Source of the DNA: CALNXN01 sp942490645
GTDB taxonomy: Bacteria; Pseudomonadota; Alphaproteobacteria; Rhodobacterales; Rhodobacteraceae
DNA length: 64,000 nucleotides
Direction of reading: 5' to 3'
Assembly (NCBI GenBank): GCA_942490645.1
Contig: CALNXN010000010.1
Coordinates: forward strand, 1 to 64,000
Shown here: in pieces, positions 47,030-56,165 of the stretch
How positions within the stretch are numbered: position 1 is the stretch's first letter
Layout of the letters: every line of letters starts with the position of its first letter
The notes under the pieces: generated by a model
Told to the model about the DNA's origin: nothing
The model's database searches: none
Seen by the model: the letters and a program-made list of their open reading frames with translations, nothing else
Position numbers and translations under genes: made by a program

Positions 47030-48007
47030 ATGACTAACACTTTCACCCGTCGCCTTGCTATGGCGGCTGCGGCTTCTGCCGCGCTCGTCTTGGCCGCACC
47101 CGTGGCCGCGGAAAGCTGGAAACCACAAAAACCAGTCGAGATGGTCATCATGGCGGGTCAAGGCGGTGGCGCTGACCGTTTGGCGCGTCTGTTCCAGTCG
47201 ATCATTCAAAAAGAAAACTTGGCCAGCATGCCGATTCTGCCGGTCAACAAGGGCGGAGGCTCGGGTGCTGAAGCATTGCGCTATCTCAAGGACAAAGAAG
47301 GCGACAACCATGTGATCATGGCGACCCTTAACAGCTATTACACAACACCGCTGCGCACGGACATTGGCGTCAACATTGAAGAGTTCACACCGATCGCCCG
47401 CATGGCTCTGGATACCTTTGTGCTGTGGGTCAATGCTGACAGTGACATCCAAACGTTGGATGATTATGTGGCCGCCGTCAAAGCGTCGGGTGGCACGTGG
47501 AAAATGGGCGGCACAGGCACTGGCCAAGAAGACAGCCTGGTCACGGCGATGCTGGAAAAAGAGTTTGATATCAAGGTGACATACGTGCCCTTCAAGGGGG
47601 GCGGTGACGTGGCCAAGAACCTTGTGGGCGGGCATATCGACAGCTCCGTGAACAACCCGTCAGAGGCTTTGGGCTTCTATCAAGCCGGAAAGGTGCGCCC
47701 CATTGCGGCGTTCACACCCGAGCGTATCGAGGTTTTCCCGGACACCCCCACGATGGGCGAATTGGGTCACGATCTGGTCTATTGGATGCAGCGGTCTTTC
47801 GTGGCACCCAAAGGCATGGCCCCAGAAGCAATCGCCTATTACACCGAGATGTTCGAGAAACTGAACGCGTCTCCCGAATGGCAGACCTACACACAGGACA
47901 AGGCACTGATGGCCGATTTCCTGACCGGTGGTGAACTTCAGGCGTATTTCCTCGAAGAGCGCTCCAAGCACGCCGATCTTCTGGGCGCGATGGGCGAAGG
48001 TTCCTGA
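47030..48007 (+). CDS. tctC: Tripartite tricarboxylate transporter binding protein
   Basis: A 325-residue TctC/Bug-family periplasmic protein. The signal peptide is about residues 1-27 (RRLAMAAAASAALVLAAPVA), followed by ESWKPQKPVEMVIMAGQGGG. Ligand-loop segments are INKGGGSGAEAL-like (VNKGGGSGAEALRYL) and MGGTGTGQEDSLVTAM. I chose ATG 47030, with GGGAGA upstream. It begins the tctCBA operon. The Bug pocket binds carboxylates through water and main-chain contacts, so the ligand cannot be told from sequence; a di- or tricarboxylate or sugar acid is likely. Confidence 0.92.
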   Translation: MTNTFTRRLAMAAAASAALVLAAPVAAESWKPQKPVEMVIMAGQGGGADRLARLFQSIIQKENLASMPILPVNKGGGSGAEALRYLKDKEGDNHVIMATLNSYYTTPLRTDIGVNIEEFTPIARMALDTFVLWVNADSDIQTLDDYVAAVKASGGTWKMGGTGTGQEDSLVTAMLEKEFDIKVTYVPFKGGGDVAKNLVGGHIDSSVNNPSEALGFYQAGKVRPIAAFTPERIEVFPDTPTMGELGHDLVYWMQRSFVAPKGMAPEAIAYYTEMFEKLNASPEWQTYTQDKALMADFLTGGELQAYFLEERSKHADLLGAMGEGS

Positions 48008-48031
48008 GCCAACGACGTTCAACGCGACTGT

Positions 48032-48061
48032 GAGGGGCGGATGCAAAATGCATCGCCCCTC
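48032..48061 (+). repeat. Intercistronic hairpin tctC-tctB
   Basis: GAGGGGC pairs with GCCCCTC and GATGCA with TGCATC around a 3-base AAA loop, with one bulged G. It lies 25 bases after the tctC stop and has no T-run. It probably stabilises the binding-protein message or lowers expression of the permease genes. Confidence 0.75.
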
Positions 48062-48086
48062 TGACTTCAACGGGTGAGACACTTCA

Positions 48087-48578
48087 ATGATTACGGCTGA
48101 CCGACTGATTGCAGCGGCCATTATGGCGCTGTCTGTCTATTTCATGTGGCACGCGACCGTGCTTCCCATTGGCTGGAACGGAATGACCGGCGGGCCGGGG
48201 GGCGGCGCGTTTCCGTTCTGGTTGTCGGCGATCATGTTCGTCACCGCAGGGGCCATCCTGCTGCGGTCGCTGCGCGGTCGAACTGATTATTCCGGCAACT
48301 TCTTCGATCCCGATACGCTGCAATCGGTTGCGAGTGTGGTCATCGCTTTGGTTGTGACAATCGCCATCATACCATGGGGCGGGGCTTACATTGCTTTGCC
48401 GCTGTTCTTGTTGTGGTACCTCAAGGTTTTTGGCCGTCACGGCTGGGTTCTGACCGCGGCTCTGGTGATTGGCACGCCGGTATTCCTGTTCTTCTTTTTC
48501 GAAGTGACGCTGAAGATCCTTTTGCCCAAGGGGCTGACCGAGCCGTTCTTCATCCCGCTCTACGCAACCTTTTTCTAA
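48087..48578 (+). CDS. tctB: TTT transporter small membrane subunit
   Basis: A 163-residue TctB protein with four predicted membrane helices: one near the N-terminus (LIAAAIMALSVYFMWHATV), one at about 45-62 (FWLSAIMFVTAGAILLRS), and a pair at about 85-140 (VASVVIALVVTIAIIPWGG; WVLTAALVIGTPVFLFFFF). GGPGGGAFPFWL after helix 1 is typical of TctB. It forms the membrane complex with TctA, encoded 11 bases downstream. Confidence 0.9.
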   Translation: MITADRLIAAAIMALSVYFMWHATVLPIGWNGMTGGPGGGAFPFWLSAIMFVTAGAILLRSLRGRTDYSGNFFDPDTLQSVASVVIALVVTIAIIPWGGAYIALPLFLLWYLKVFGRHGWVLTAALVIGTPVFLFFFFEVTLKILLPKGLTEPFFIPLYATFF

Positions 48579-48589
48579 GGCCCCGCTGA

Positions 48590-50119
48590 ATGGAACTTTT
48601 TGCACATCTGGCGGAAGGCTTTGCCACGTCGCTGTCGCCGCTGAACCTCTTTATCGTGATCATCGGCGTGACGGCGGGTCTGTTTATCGGCGCGATGCCG
48701 GGGTTGGGGTCCGTGAATGGCGTGGCGATCGTGCTGCCTTTGACATTTATCGTGCCGCCCTCATCGGCGATCATTCTGCTGGCGGCGATTTACTATGGTG
48801 CTATGTATGGCGGGGCTGTCAGCTCTATTTTGCTGGGTATTCCGGGGGCTTCCACGGCGGTCGCCACCACCTTTGACGGACGTCCAATGGCGCAACAGGG
48901 CCGCGCCGGCCTTGCCTTGATTGCCGCCGCTTGTGCTTCGTTTGTCGGGGGCACGATCTCGGTCGTTCTGTTTACCCTTTTTGCCGCACCGCTCGCTGAT
49001 GTGGCGCTGGCGTTTGGTCCCGCGGAGGAATTCGCGCTGGTCTTGCTGGCCTTCACCACCTTTGTGGGTCTGGGTGGCGATGATGTGCTCAAGACGATCA
49101 TCATGATCTGCCTTGGGCTTGCACTTTCGACCGTGGGGCTTGATCTGATCTCCGGCCAACCGCGCCTGATCTTTTTCGACCAGCCGGGCTTTTATTCCGG
49201 TATCAGCTTTCTTGTGCTGGCCATTGGTGCCTACGGGGTCGGCGAAATTCTTTACACGATCGAAACGTCAAAATCCGCGCCTTCCGTGACGCCGGCCAAG
49301 CTGACGTTCAAGGAATTGTGGTTTGGAATGAAAGAGATGAACAAGCTTTGGAAAACAATGAGCTTTGGGTCGTTCATCGGGTTTTTCGTTGGCATGCTGC
49401 CCGCCGCCGGGGCCACACCTGCGGCGCTGATGGCCTATGGTTTGGCCAAACTGACGTCCAAAACGCCCGAGAAGTTCGGGAAAGGTGCAATCGAAGGCGT
49501 GGCCGCACCCGAGACCGCCAACAATGCGGCCTCTACAGGATCGCTCTTGCCGATGCTGACCCTCGGCATCCCGGGCTCGCCTACCACGGCGCTGCTGTTG
49601 GGCGGTATGGTGATGTGGGGGCTGGTACCTGGGCCAATGCTGTTTATCGAGCAACCCGATTTCGTCTGGGGTCTGATCTCGTCGCTTTATACCGCGAACT
49701 TCGCGGCGGTGATCGTGAACCTTGCGCTTATCCCAGTGTTCGTCTGGGCGCTGCGGATGCCCTTTACGGTTCTGTGTTCACTGGTGTTGGTGTTGTGCAT
49801 CGTGGGCGGTTATGCGCCAAGCCAGAAGATGCACGATGTCTGGCTGATTGTCGGCTTTGGTGTGGGCGGATATTTGCTGCGCAAGGCGGACTATCCGATG
49901 GCCCCCCTGGTGTTGGCGCTGGTGCTCGGACCCTTGATGGAAAAGAGCTTTCGTCAGACGCTGATTGCGGAGCAGGGCAACGTCATGGCCTTTGTCGAGC
50001 GTCCACTGTCTGCAACATTTATCGCAATCAGTGTTGTGTTCTTCCTCTTGCCGCTGTTGAAACATGCCCGACGGTTGTTGGGGCGTGGACGCGCTGCGGC
50101 CAACAAACCCACTGCGTAA
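48590..50119 (+). CDS. tctA: TTT transporter large membrane subunit
   Basis: A 509-residue TctA protein with about twelve membrane helices. Family motifs are the early GLFIGAMPGLGSVNG and the later FFVGMLPAAGATPAALMAYG, the paired glycine/proline-rich regions forming the substrate site, plus AIYYGAMYGGAVSSILLGIPG. A basic C-terminal tail ends the protein. It transports the carboxylate delivered by TctC using an ion gradient. The acyl-CoA synthetase gene follows after 21 bp, presumably to activate the imported acid. Confidence 0.93.
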   Translation: MELFAHLAEGFATSLSPLNLFIVIIGVTAGLFIGAMPGLGSVNGVAIVLPLTFIVPPSSAIILLAAIYYGAMYGGAVSSILLGIPGASTAVATTFDGRPMAQQGRAGLALIAAACASFVGGTISVVLFTLFAAPLADVALAFGPAEEFALVLLAFTTFVGLGGDDVLKTIIMICLGLALSTVGLDLISGQPRLIFFDQPGFYSGISFLVLAIGAYGVGEILYTIETSKSAPSVTPAKLTFKELWFGMKEMNKLWKTMSFGSFIGFFVGMLPAAGATPAALMAYGLAKLTSKTPEKFGKGAIEGVAAPETANNAASTGSLLPMLTLGIPGSPTTALLLGGMVMWGLVPGPMLFIEQPDFVWGLISSLYTANFAAVIVNLALIPVFVWALRMPFTVLCSLVLVLCIVGGYAPSQKMHDVWLIVGFGVGGYLLRKADYPMAPLVLALVLGPLMEKSFRQTLIAEQGNVMAFVERPLSATFIAISVVFFLLPLLKHARRLLGRGRAAANKPTA

Positions 50120-50140
50120 CTCTGACTTAGGAACTGATCT

Positions 50141-51670
50141 ATGCATACGACAATGAACGCCCTTCTGGCCGCGCATGACGGCCACCTGCCAGCGATCGGT
50201 GCGCCGGGCCGCGCGTGGCTGAACTATGACGGGCTACGCACGCTGACCGCAGATGTGGCACTGGCCCTGCATGGTATGGGTATCGGGCGGGGTGATCGGG
50301 TTGCAATCGTGTTGCCGAACGGGCCTGAAATGGCCACGGCCTTCGTGACGGTCGCGCAGGTGGCGACAACGGCGCCGCTGAACCCGGCCTACCGCGAAGA
50401 AGAATACGAATTCTATCTGTCGGACCTAAAGGCCAAGGCGCTGTTGGTCGCCGATGGATACGATGGGCCCGCACTGGCCGCCGCGACCAAAGCGGGCATG
50501 GCCGTGATCCGGTTGAGCGTGCCCGAAGGTGCCCCTGCCGGCGCGTTCACCCTGTCATCTGATCAAACGGGCGCGGCAGACGCAGAAGCGCCGCAAGCAG
50601 ATGACGTGGCGCTGATCTTGCACACATCGGGCACAACATCACGGCCCAAGATCGTGCCGCTTTTGCAGTCCAACATCGCCGCCTCCGCCGAGCATATTCG
50701 CGCGTCTTTGGACCTTACGCAGGCGGACCGTTGCCTCAACGTGATGCCGCTGTTTCACATTCACGGCCTGATTGCCGCTGTCACTGCATCGCTGTCGGCG
50801 GGCGCGTCGATCTGGTGTGCGCCGGGCTTTGATGCCTTGCGGTTTTTCGGCTGGATGAAAGAGGCGACACCCACATGGTACACCGCCGTGCCGACGATGC
50901 ATCAGGCGATCCTGACGCGTGCCGCGCGCAATGCGGATGTGATAAAAGACACCAAATTGCGCTTCTTGCGGTCATCCTCGGCGTCCTTGCCCGCTCAGGT
51001 CATGGTCGCATTGAACGAGACGTTTGGCGCGCCGGTGGTCGAAGCCTATGGCATGACAGAGGCCGCGCACCAGATGGCCTGCAATCCGCTGACGTCAGGC
51101 ATGCAAAAGCCCGGAGCCGTCGGCATCCCCGCCGGACCCAAGATGCGCATTGCCCATGAATTGGAGAACCAGCTGGTCGATGGCACCGGAGAGGTCGTGA
51201 TTTCGGGGCCGAACGTGACGCCCGGATACGAAGGCAACCCCGAGGCCAACGCCAAGAATTTCTTTGACGCCGAGGGCGCGCGCTGGTTCCGCACCGGCGA
51301 TCAGGGCGCATTCGACGAAGAAGGCTATCTGCACCTCACAGGGCGTCTGAAAGAGATCATCAACCGCGGCGGTGAAAAGATCAGCCCGTTGGAGGTGGAT
51401 GGCGTCTTGCTGGATCATCCGGACGTCGCACAGGTCGTCACATTTGCACTGCCGCACCCCAAGCTGGGCGAAGAGGTCGCAGCTGCCGTTGTCCTCAAGG
51501 ACGGATCGGACGCCACCGAGAAAGACATTCGTGCCTTTGCCACGGAACGCATGGCCGACTTCAAGGTGCCGCGCAAAGTGATCTTGATGGACGAGATCCC
51601 CAAAGGGGCCACGGGCAAAATGCAACGCATCGGTCTGGCTGAAAAGCTCGGTCTGGTCGAAAAGGCATAA
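50141..51670 (+). CDS. Acyl-CoA synthetase (AMP-forming), oxalate-CoA-ligase-like
   Basis: A 509-residue ANL-superfamily ligase. The P-loop is ILHTSGTTSRPKIVPL, with motifs VEAYGMTEAAHQMACNPL and WFRTGDQGAFDEEGYLHLTG. The C-terminal domain has GRLKEIINRGGEKISPLEVD and the catalytic lysine in IPKGATGKMQR. YGMTEAAHQM and the overall length are shared with the PCS60/AAE3 oxalate-CoA ligase group, but the substrate is not proved. Placement directly after tctCBA suggests that it activates the imported acid to a CoA thioester. AGGA lies before the ATG. Confidence 0.88.
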   Translation: MHTTMNALLAAHDGHLPAIGAPGRAWLNYDGLRTLTADVALALHGMGIGRGDRVAIVLPNGPEMATAFVTVAQVATTAPLNPAYREEEYEFYLSDLKAKALLVADGYDGPALAAATKAGMAVIRLSVPEGAPAGAFTLSSDQTGAADAEAPQADDVALILHTSGTTSRPKIVPLLQSNIAASAEHIRASLDLTQADRCLNVMPLFHIHGLIAAVTASLSAGASIWCAPGFDALRFFGWMKEATPTWYTAVPTMHQAILTRAARNADVIKDTKLRFLRSSSASLPAQVMVALNETFGAPVVEAYGMTEAAHQMACNPLTSGMQKPGAVGIPAGPKMRIAHELENQLVDGTGEVVISGPNVTPGYEGNPEANAKNFFDAEGARWFRTGDQGAFDEEGYLHLTGRLKEIINRGGEKISPLEVDGVLLDHPDVAQVVTFALPHPKLGEEVAAAVVLKDGSDATEKDIRAFATERMADFKVPRKVILMDEIPKGATGKMQRIGLAEKLGLVEKA

Positions 51671-51674
51671 CACA

Positions 51675-52664
51675 ATGAAGATTTGTATTTTTGGGGCAGG
51701 GGCCATCGGCGGCTACATGGGCGTAAAACTCGCGCAGGCCGGGGCAGACGTGAGCCTTGTCGCGCGCGGCCCGCATTTGGCGGCGATGTCCGAAAAAGGG
51801 CTGACCTTGATCGAAGAAGGTGCCGACCCGGTGACCGTACCCGTCACCGCCAGTGACAACCCTGCTGATCTGGGCCCGCAGGATTATGTGATTGTCACGC
51901 TCAAGGCACACTCCGTGCCGCCTGTTGTGCCGCATATGCAGCCCCTGATCGGCGAGAACACAACAATCGTCAGCGGGGTCAACGGCGTGCCGTGGTGGTA
52001 TTTCCACAAGATCGGCACCGATTTGGAAGGCACGCGCCTTGAAACGGTCGATCCGGGCAACGCGCAGTGGGATGGCTTTGGCCCGGACCGCGTGTTGGGC
52101 TGTGTGGTCTATCCTGCCGCAGAAGTCTCTGAGCCGGGCACGATCAAGCACATCGAGGGCAATCGCTTTTCGCTGGGTGAACCCGATGGCTCCAAATCCG
52201 AACGTGCTGTGGCCCTGTCGCAGGCGCTGTCGGCGGCGGGGTTGAAAGCGCCCGTGCGCCCGCGCCTGCGTGATGAGATTTGGGTCAAGCTGTGGGGCAA
52301 TCTGAGCTTTAACCCGATCTCCGCGCTGACCCATGCCACGCTGGACGTGCTGTGCACCGATCCTGGAACGCGGGCCGTTGCGCGCGGCATGATGGTCGAG
52401 GCGCAGCAGATCGCCGAAAAGCTGGGCGTGAAGTTCCCCATCGACGTGGAACGCCGGATCGACGGGGGGGCCGCCGTTGGGGCGCATCGCACGTCGATGT
52501 TGCAAGACCTTGATGCCGGACGTCCGATGGAGATCGACGCCCTTGTGGGGTCCGTTCAAGAGTTGGGCCGCGTCACCGGTACACCTACGCCGACCATCGA
52601 CACAGTTCTGGCGTTGGTTCAACTTCGGGGCCGGTCGGCCGGGCTATACGGATCACTGAAATGA
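51675..52664 (+). CDS. 2-Dehydropantoate 2-reductase-like protein
   Basis: A 329-residue ApbA/PanE-family reductase. The NADP Rossmann motif is KICIFGAGAIGGYMGVKLAQ. The catalytic Lys and Asn lie in IWVKLWGNLSFNPISALTH. Its position between an acyl-CoA synthetase and a stress protein, not beside pantothenate genes, argues for reduction of another 2-keto acid. Related PanE-like enzymes in catabolic operons act on keto or branched hydroxy acids. It starts five bases after the ligase stop and overlaps the next gene by 4 nt, so the operon is continuous. Confidence 0.85.
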   Translation: MKICIFGAGAIGGYMGVKLAQAGADVSLVARGPHLAAMSEKGLTLIEEGADPVTVPVTASDNPADLGPQDYVIVTLKAHSVPPVVPHMQPLIGENTTIVSGVNGVPWWYFHKIGTDLEGTRLETVDPGNAQWDGFGPDRVLGCVVYPAAEVSEPGTIKHIEGNRFSLGEPDGSKSERAVALSQALSAAGLKAPVRPRLRDEIWVKLWGNLSFNPISALTHATLDVLCTDPGTRAVARGMMVEAQQIAEKLGVKFPIDVERRIDGGAAVGAHRTSMLQDLDAGRPMEIDALVGSVQELGRVTGTPTPTIDTVLALVQLRGRSAGLYGSLK

Positions 52665-53494
52665 CCATCAAGAACATCCTAGTGGCCTACAACGGCTTGC
52701 CCGGATCAGACGCGGCGCTGGCGGGCGCGGTCCAGATGCAACAGTTCTATGGCGCGCATCTGACCGGGCTTTTTGCACATGGTAATCCGTTCTTGTCGCG
52801 CCAGATGAAACCGTGGATGCCCCGCAAAGTGCAGGACGCCATCATGGAGGTGGCCGACAGCCCCAATCAGGATGTACAGGACAAATTCAATGCGACCTGT
52901 GCCGTTGTGCCACCTGAAAAACTGCATTGGATCGACAGCGGCGGATCGGTGCAACGCACCGTGGCGCGTTACGCGCGGCTCTTTGACATCACTGTCTTAG
53001 GGATGCACGAAAGCAGCCTCGATCGGAACATGTCGCATATCGAGATCTATCCCGACCGCGTGACATTCGACAGCGGCAGGCCAGTCATCATCTTTCCTGC
53101 CAACTACGAAGGCAGTGTCTTTGGCAAGCGTGCGGTGGTGGCGTGGGACGGGGGGCGTGCTGCGGCGCGTGCGTTGGCGGATGCCATGCAGATCCTCGAA
53201 ACGGAAGATGAGGTCGAGATTGTCTCTGTCGGGCGGTCGCCGCTGGAAGGGTCATTGCCGGGCATCGACGTGGGCACGGTGCTGGACCGTCATGACGTCA
53301 ACGTGACCCTGACGGAACTCCCCAAGTCCAAAAAGTCGATAGCGGATGTCTTGGTCGATCATTGCGATGCCACCGGGGCGAGCCTTCTGGTGATGGGCGC
53401 TTACGAGCATTCGCCACTGCGCGAAGGGCTGATCGGCGGGGTCACGCATGATATTGCATTGCGCGCGCGGATCCCCGTTCTGATGAGCCACTAG
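52661..53494 (+). CDS. Universal stress protein family
   Basis: A 277-residue protein with two Usp-like halves. The first starts NILVAYNGLPGSDAALAGAV. The second begins near residue 155 (AVVAWDGGRAAARALADAM) and ends with the typical nucleotide segment LLVMGAYEHSPLREGLIGG. It is translationally coupled to the PanE-like gene. Tandem Usp proteins bind ATP or other ligands in the cytoplasm; a specific role is unknown. Its 3' end converges on otnC three bases away. Confidence 0.88.
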   Translation: MTIKNILVAYNGLPGSDAALAGAVQMQQFYGAHLTGLFAHGNPFLSRQMKPWMPRKVQDAIMEVADSPNQDVQDKFNATCAVVPPEKLHWIDSGGSVQRTVARYARLFDITVLGMHESSLDRNMSHIEIYPDRVTFDSGRPVIIFPANYEGSVFGKRAVVAWDGGRAAARALADAMQILETEDEVEIVSVGRSPLEGSLPGIDVGTVLDRHDVNVTLTELPKSKKSIADVLVDHCDATGASLLVMGAYEHSPLREGLIGGVTHDIALRARIPVLMSH

Positions 53495-53497
53495 GCT

Positions 53498-54145
53498 TCA
53501 GTCGTCCCATTCGACGTCGAACCGGTCTACGATTCGCGCGACCTGCGCTGTCGTCAGCAAGTTGATCGGCATCCCGCGCGTCAACAGCGCCAGTTTGGCA
53601 TTTTCCTCAAGCTCTTCCATGGCATAGACAGCGGCCTCAAGCGTTTTGCCGGCCACCACTGGCCCGTGATTGGCCAGCAGAACCGCCGCCCGTTTACCAG
53701 CAAGACCGCGCACCGCCGCGCCCATGGCGGGATCCCCCGGCAAGAAGAACGGCAGGAGTTTGACCTTGCCCATACGCATGATCGCATAGGGCGTCACCGG
53801 GGGCAGCACGTTGTCAGGGTCCACGTCCTTGAGCAACGACAGTGCTGTGGCGTGGCTGGAATGCAGGTGCACGACCGCGCCGGTCTGGCTGCGCGTGTCG
53901 TAAAAGGCCGAATGCAAGGGCATTTCCTTGGTCGGCGGCTTACCGGCCAGATGTGTTCCGTCCGGGCCCAGATGGCAAATGTCATTCGGGTCCAAAAACC
54001 CCATGGAGCTGCCCGTGGGCGTGACCAGCAAGCCGCCATCATCCAGACGTACGGAGATGTTTCCGGTGCTGCCATTGGTCAGGCCCCGGTCATACAAAGA
54101 CTTGGCAAAACGGACTATGTCGTCGCGCTGGCGTGTCAGGCTCAT
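53498..54145 (-). CDS. otnC: Class II aldolase-family decarboxylase (OtnC-like)
   Basis: A 215-residue class II aldolase/adducin-family protein. The zinc ligands include VHLHSSHATAL (HxH) and a later His in LLANHGPVVAGKTL; SGTGNISVRL-like TNGSTGNISVRLDDG is the phosphate-binding loop. Start ATG 54145 overlaps the otnK stop (ATGA). Coupling to a DUF1537 kinase is the established OtnK/OtnC arrangement: the kinase phosphorylates a 3-oxo-tetronate at O4 and OtnC decarboxylates the product to dihydroxyacetone phosphate. A fuculose- or ribulose-phosphate aldolase is the alternative. Confidence 0.85.
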   Translation of the reverse strand: MSLTRQRDDIVRFAKSLYDRGLTNGSTGNISVRLDDGGLLVTPTGSSMGFLDPNDICHLGPDGTHLAGKPPTKEMPLHSAFYDTRSQTGAVVHLHSSHATALSLLKDVDPDNVLPPVTPYAIMRMGKVKLLPFFLPGDPAMGAAVRGLAGKRAAVLLANHGPVVAGKTLEAAVYAMEELEENAKLALLTRGMPINLLTTAQVARIVDRFDVEWDD

Positions 54146-55371
54146 GTCGAATGTCCCATGATTTCAATCGCTTCAGAGAAAAAATCTGGACCGCCGAAGT
54201 TGCCCGACTTAAGCGCAAGCGACAGACCACGCCCCTCGACCGCGAGGGCCGGCACGCCAGCGGCAAGCCGTGGGCCGATGCGCAAAGACGCAGCCCCCGT
54301 CGCCTCAACCACCGCGCCGGAGGTTTCGCCCCCCGCAACGATAATGCGTGTGGTCCCGGCGTCGGCCATCATTGTGGCCAAGGATGCAAAGACTTGCTCG
54401 ACCGCATGGGCGACGCGGGCTGTGCCATGTTCATGCTGGGCGGACCGCACAGCCGCCGGATCAGCGGTGGAATAGATCAGTGGTGTCGTCGTCTGGGCCT
54501 GTGCCCATGTCGCGAGTTCGGACGCCAGATCAGGATTGCCGAGCGCCTCTTGCGCCGTGATGCCGCGAGCGGGATGCGTGGCGGCAAAGCGACGGACCTG
54601 TGCTTGGGTCGCTGTGCTGCACGACCCCGATAGCACCACCGCCGGGCCGGGGTGCGCGGTCCACTCGGGCGTGGCCGGAGCAAAGCCGAAGTTGGACGGC
54701 AAGCCCATCGCGATACCGGACCCGCCGGTCAGCAGCTTGCGTCGATAAGCGGCAGTTCCGATCGCATGCAGATCAGCGTCCGTGATTGCATCGGTGATCA
54801 CCATCGAAGGGGGCAGGTCATGCAGCGTTTCCTCAATTACTTGAGGGCCTTGCGCAATGATATTCATGTCGATGTGTGTGACATCCCATCGGGTCTGCCG
54901 GGCCAGAACGCGGCGCAAATCGGCATCGCGCATCGGTGTCAGCGGATGATCTTGCATCCCGGAGGCGTTCAGCAATTTGTCACCGACAAAAAGGTGCCCC
55001 TGGTACACGCTGCGCCCGTTTTCGGGAAAGGCGGGGCACGTGATCACCCTCGTTTCGCCCAAACGCTCCGCAAGGGCCGCAGCCACCGGGCCGATGTTGC
55101 CCTGATCGGTGCTGTCAAATGTCGAGCAGACCTTAAAGACAATCTGTACGGCGCCTTGTGCCAGTAACCACTCGCAAGCCGCAAGGGATTGCGCGATGGC
55201 CTCTTGGGCTGGAATGGTGCGTGACTTGAGCGCGACCACGCCTGCGTCGATCCCTCGTGCGTCCGCTTGCGGCACGCCGACAAACTGCGTGGTGCGCATG
55301 CCGCCCTCCGCCAGCATCAATGCGATATCAGAGGCGCCGGTGAAGTCGTCGGCGATCACGCCCAGTTTCAT
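54142..55371 (-). CDS. otnK: Four-carbon acid sugar kinase (DUF1537, OtnK-like)
   Basis: A 409-residue DUF1537-family kinase. The N-terminal acid-sugar-binding domain starts KLGVIADDFTGASDIALML and has KVCSTFDSTDQGNIGPVAAA. The C-terminal nucleotide-binding domain has VLSGSCSTATQAQVRRF and IIVAGGETSGAVVEATGA. Family members phosphorylate 3-oxo-tetronates, 2-dehydro-tetronates or 3-oxo-isoapionate. The neighbouring OtnC-like enzyme favours 3-oxo-tetronate. The gene overlaps both neighbours by 4 nt. Without a dedicated tetronate dehydrogenase next to it, the starting sugar acid is open. Confidence 0.88.
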   Translation of the reverse strand: MKLGVIADDFTGASDIALMLAEGGMRTTQFVGVPQADARGIDAGVVALKSRTIPAQEAIAQSLAACEWLLAQGAVQIVFKVCSTFDSTDQGNIGPVAAALAERLGETRVITCPAFPENGRSVYQGHLFVGDKLLNASGMQDHPLTPMRDADLRRVLARQTRWDVTHIDMNIIAQGPQVIEETLHDLPPSMVITDAITDADLHAIGTAAYRRKLLTGGSGIAMGLPSNFGFAPATPEWTAHPGPAVVLSGSCSTATQAQVRRFAATHPARGITAQEALGNPDLASELATWAQAQTTTPLIYSTADPAAVRSAQHEHGTARVAHAVEQVFASLATMMADAGTTRIIVAGGETSGAVVEATGAASLRIGPRLAAGVPALAVEGRGLSLALKSGNFGGPDFFSEAIEIMGHST

Positions 55372-56165
55372 ACTATGATCTCTCGCTGGGGCCCAAGATC
55401 GAGCCGGGTGATGTGATCCGCGATGTCCCGCGGAAAGGCGTGGCGCACAATCGGGTCATGGCCGGGAATGATCAAATCGGGATGGCTGGACAGCCGCTCA
55501 AGCGTGGCAAAGCCATCCAGCATGTTTTGGACGTCCACAACAATGGGAAAGGGCTTTTTCAGCCGCTGATTTTCATAGAAATGTGCCGCATCCGAGGCCA
55601 GAACCAACCATCCGGCTTGCGTCCGTACACGCACCGCCTGCAACCCGCGCGAATGCCCACCGATGCAATGCACTGTGACGCCCTCGGCGATCTGTGCGTC
55701 GCCATCATGAAACACCACCTGACCAGAATACAGCCGCTTGACCGCTTCGCAGACGTGCCCGGCGGTAAACGGCATACGCAACACGTCATGGCACATGCAC
55801 GGCCCGGTGGCATAGGCCATTTCAGCCGCTTGCATATGCAGGGTGGCGTTGGGAAAGAGGTGCAATCCGCCTGCATGATCATAGTGCAGGTGGGTCACAA
55901 TCAACGTTGTGATATCTTCGGGCCGCAGTCCAAGCGGCGCAAGTGCTGCATGTGGTTCCATCCGGATGGGACGGTTTCGGGCGTTGGCCTCGGCGCTGTC
56001 ATAGCCGGTGTCGACAAGGATAACGGCGTCATCACGGCGCAAAACCCACATGAAATAGTCCATGGCATGGGGCGCATCATGGTTGTCGTCAAAGACAAAG
56101 CTGTCGGCCCGTGTGCGGTTGCTGCGGTCCGCATATTTGACGGCGTGTACGGTCCATTCGCTCAT
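55368..56165 (-). CDS. Metallo-beta-lactamase-fold hydrolase (lactonase-like)
   Basis: A 265-residue MBL-fold protein of the N-acyl-homoserine-lactonase type. The dinuclear zinc motif is His92-x-His94-x-Asp96-His97 (THLHYDHAGG), with further ligands His171 (GGHSRG), Asp192 (ASDAAH) and the His of IIPGHDPIV. It has no signal peptide. In an operon with an acid-sugar kinase and decarboxylase, hydrolysis of a sugar lactone is more probable than quorum quenching, but both are possible. It overlaps otnK and the monooxygenase-like gene by 4 nt each. Confidence 0.87.
   Translation of the reverse strand: MSEWTVHAVKYADRSNRTRADSFVFDDNHDAPHAMDYFMWVLRRDDAVILVDTGYDSAEANARNRPIRMEPHAALAPLGLRPEDITTLIVTHLHYDHAGGLHLFPNATLHMQAAEMAYATGPCMCHDVLRMPFTAGHVCEAVKRLYSGQVVFHDGDAQIAEGVTVHCIGGHSRGLQAVRVRTQAGWLVLASDAAHFYENQRLKKPFPIVVDVQNMLDGFATLERLSSHPDLIIPGHDPIVRHAFPRDIADHITRLDLGPQREIIV

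Noticed and set aside
55368..56165. Quorum-quenching AHL lactonase as the firm role of the MBL-fold protein
   Set aside because: The HxHxDH motif is shared by many lactonases and the operon is a sugar-acid block, so a quorum role is not supported.
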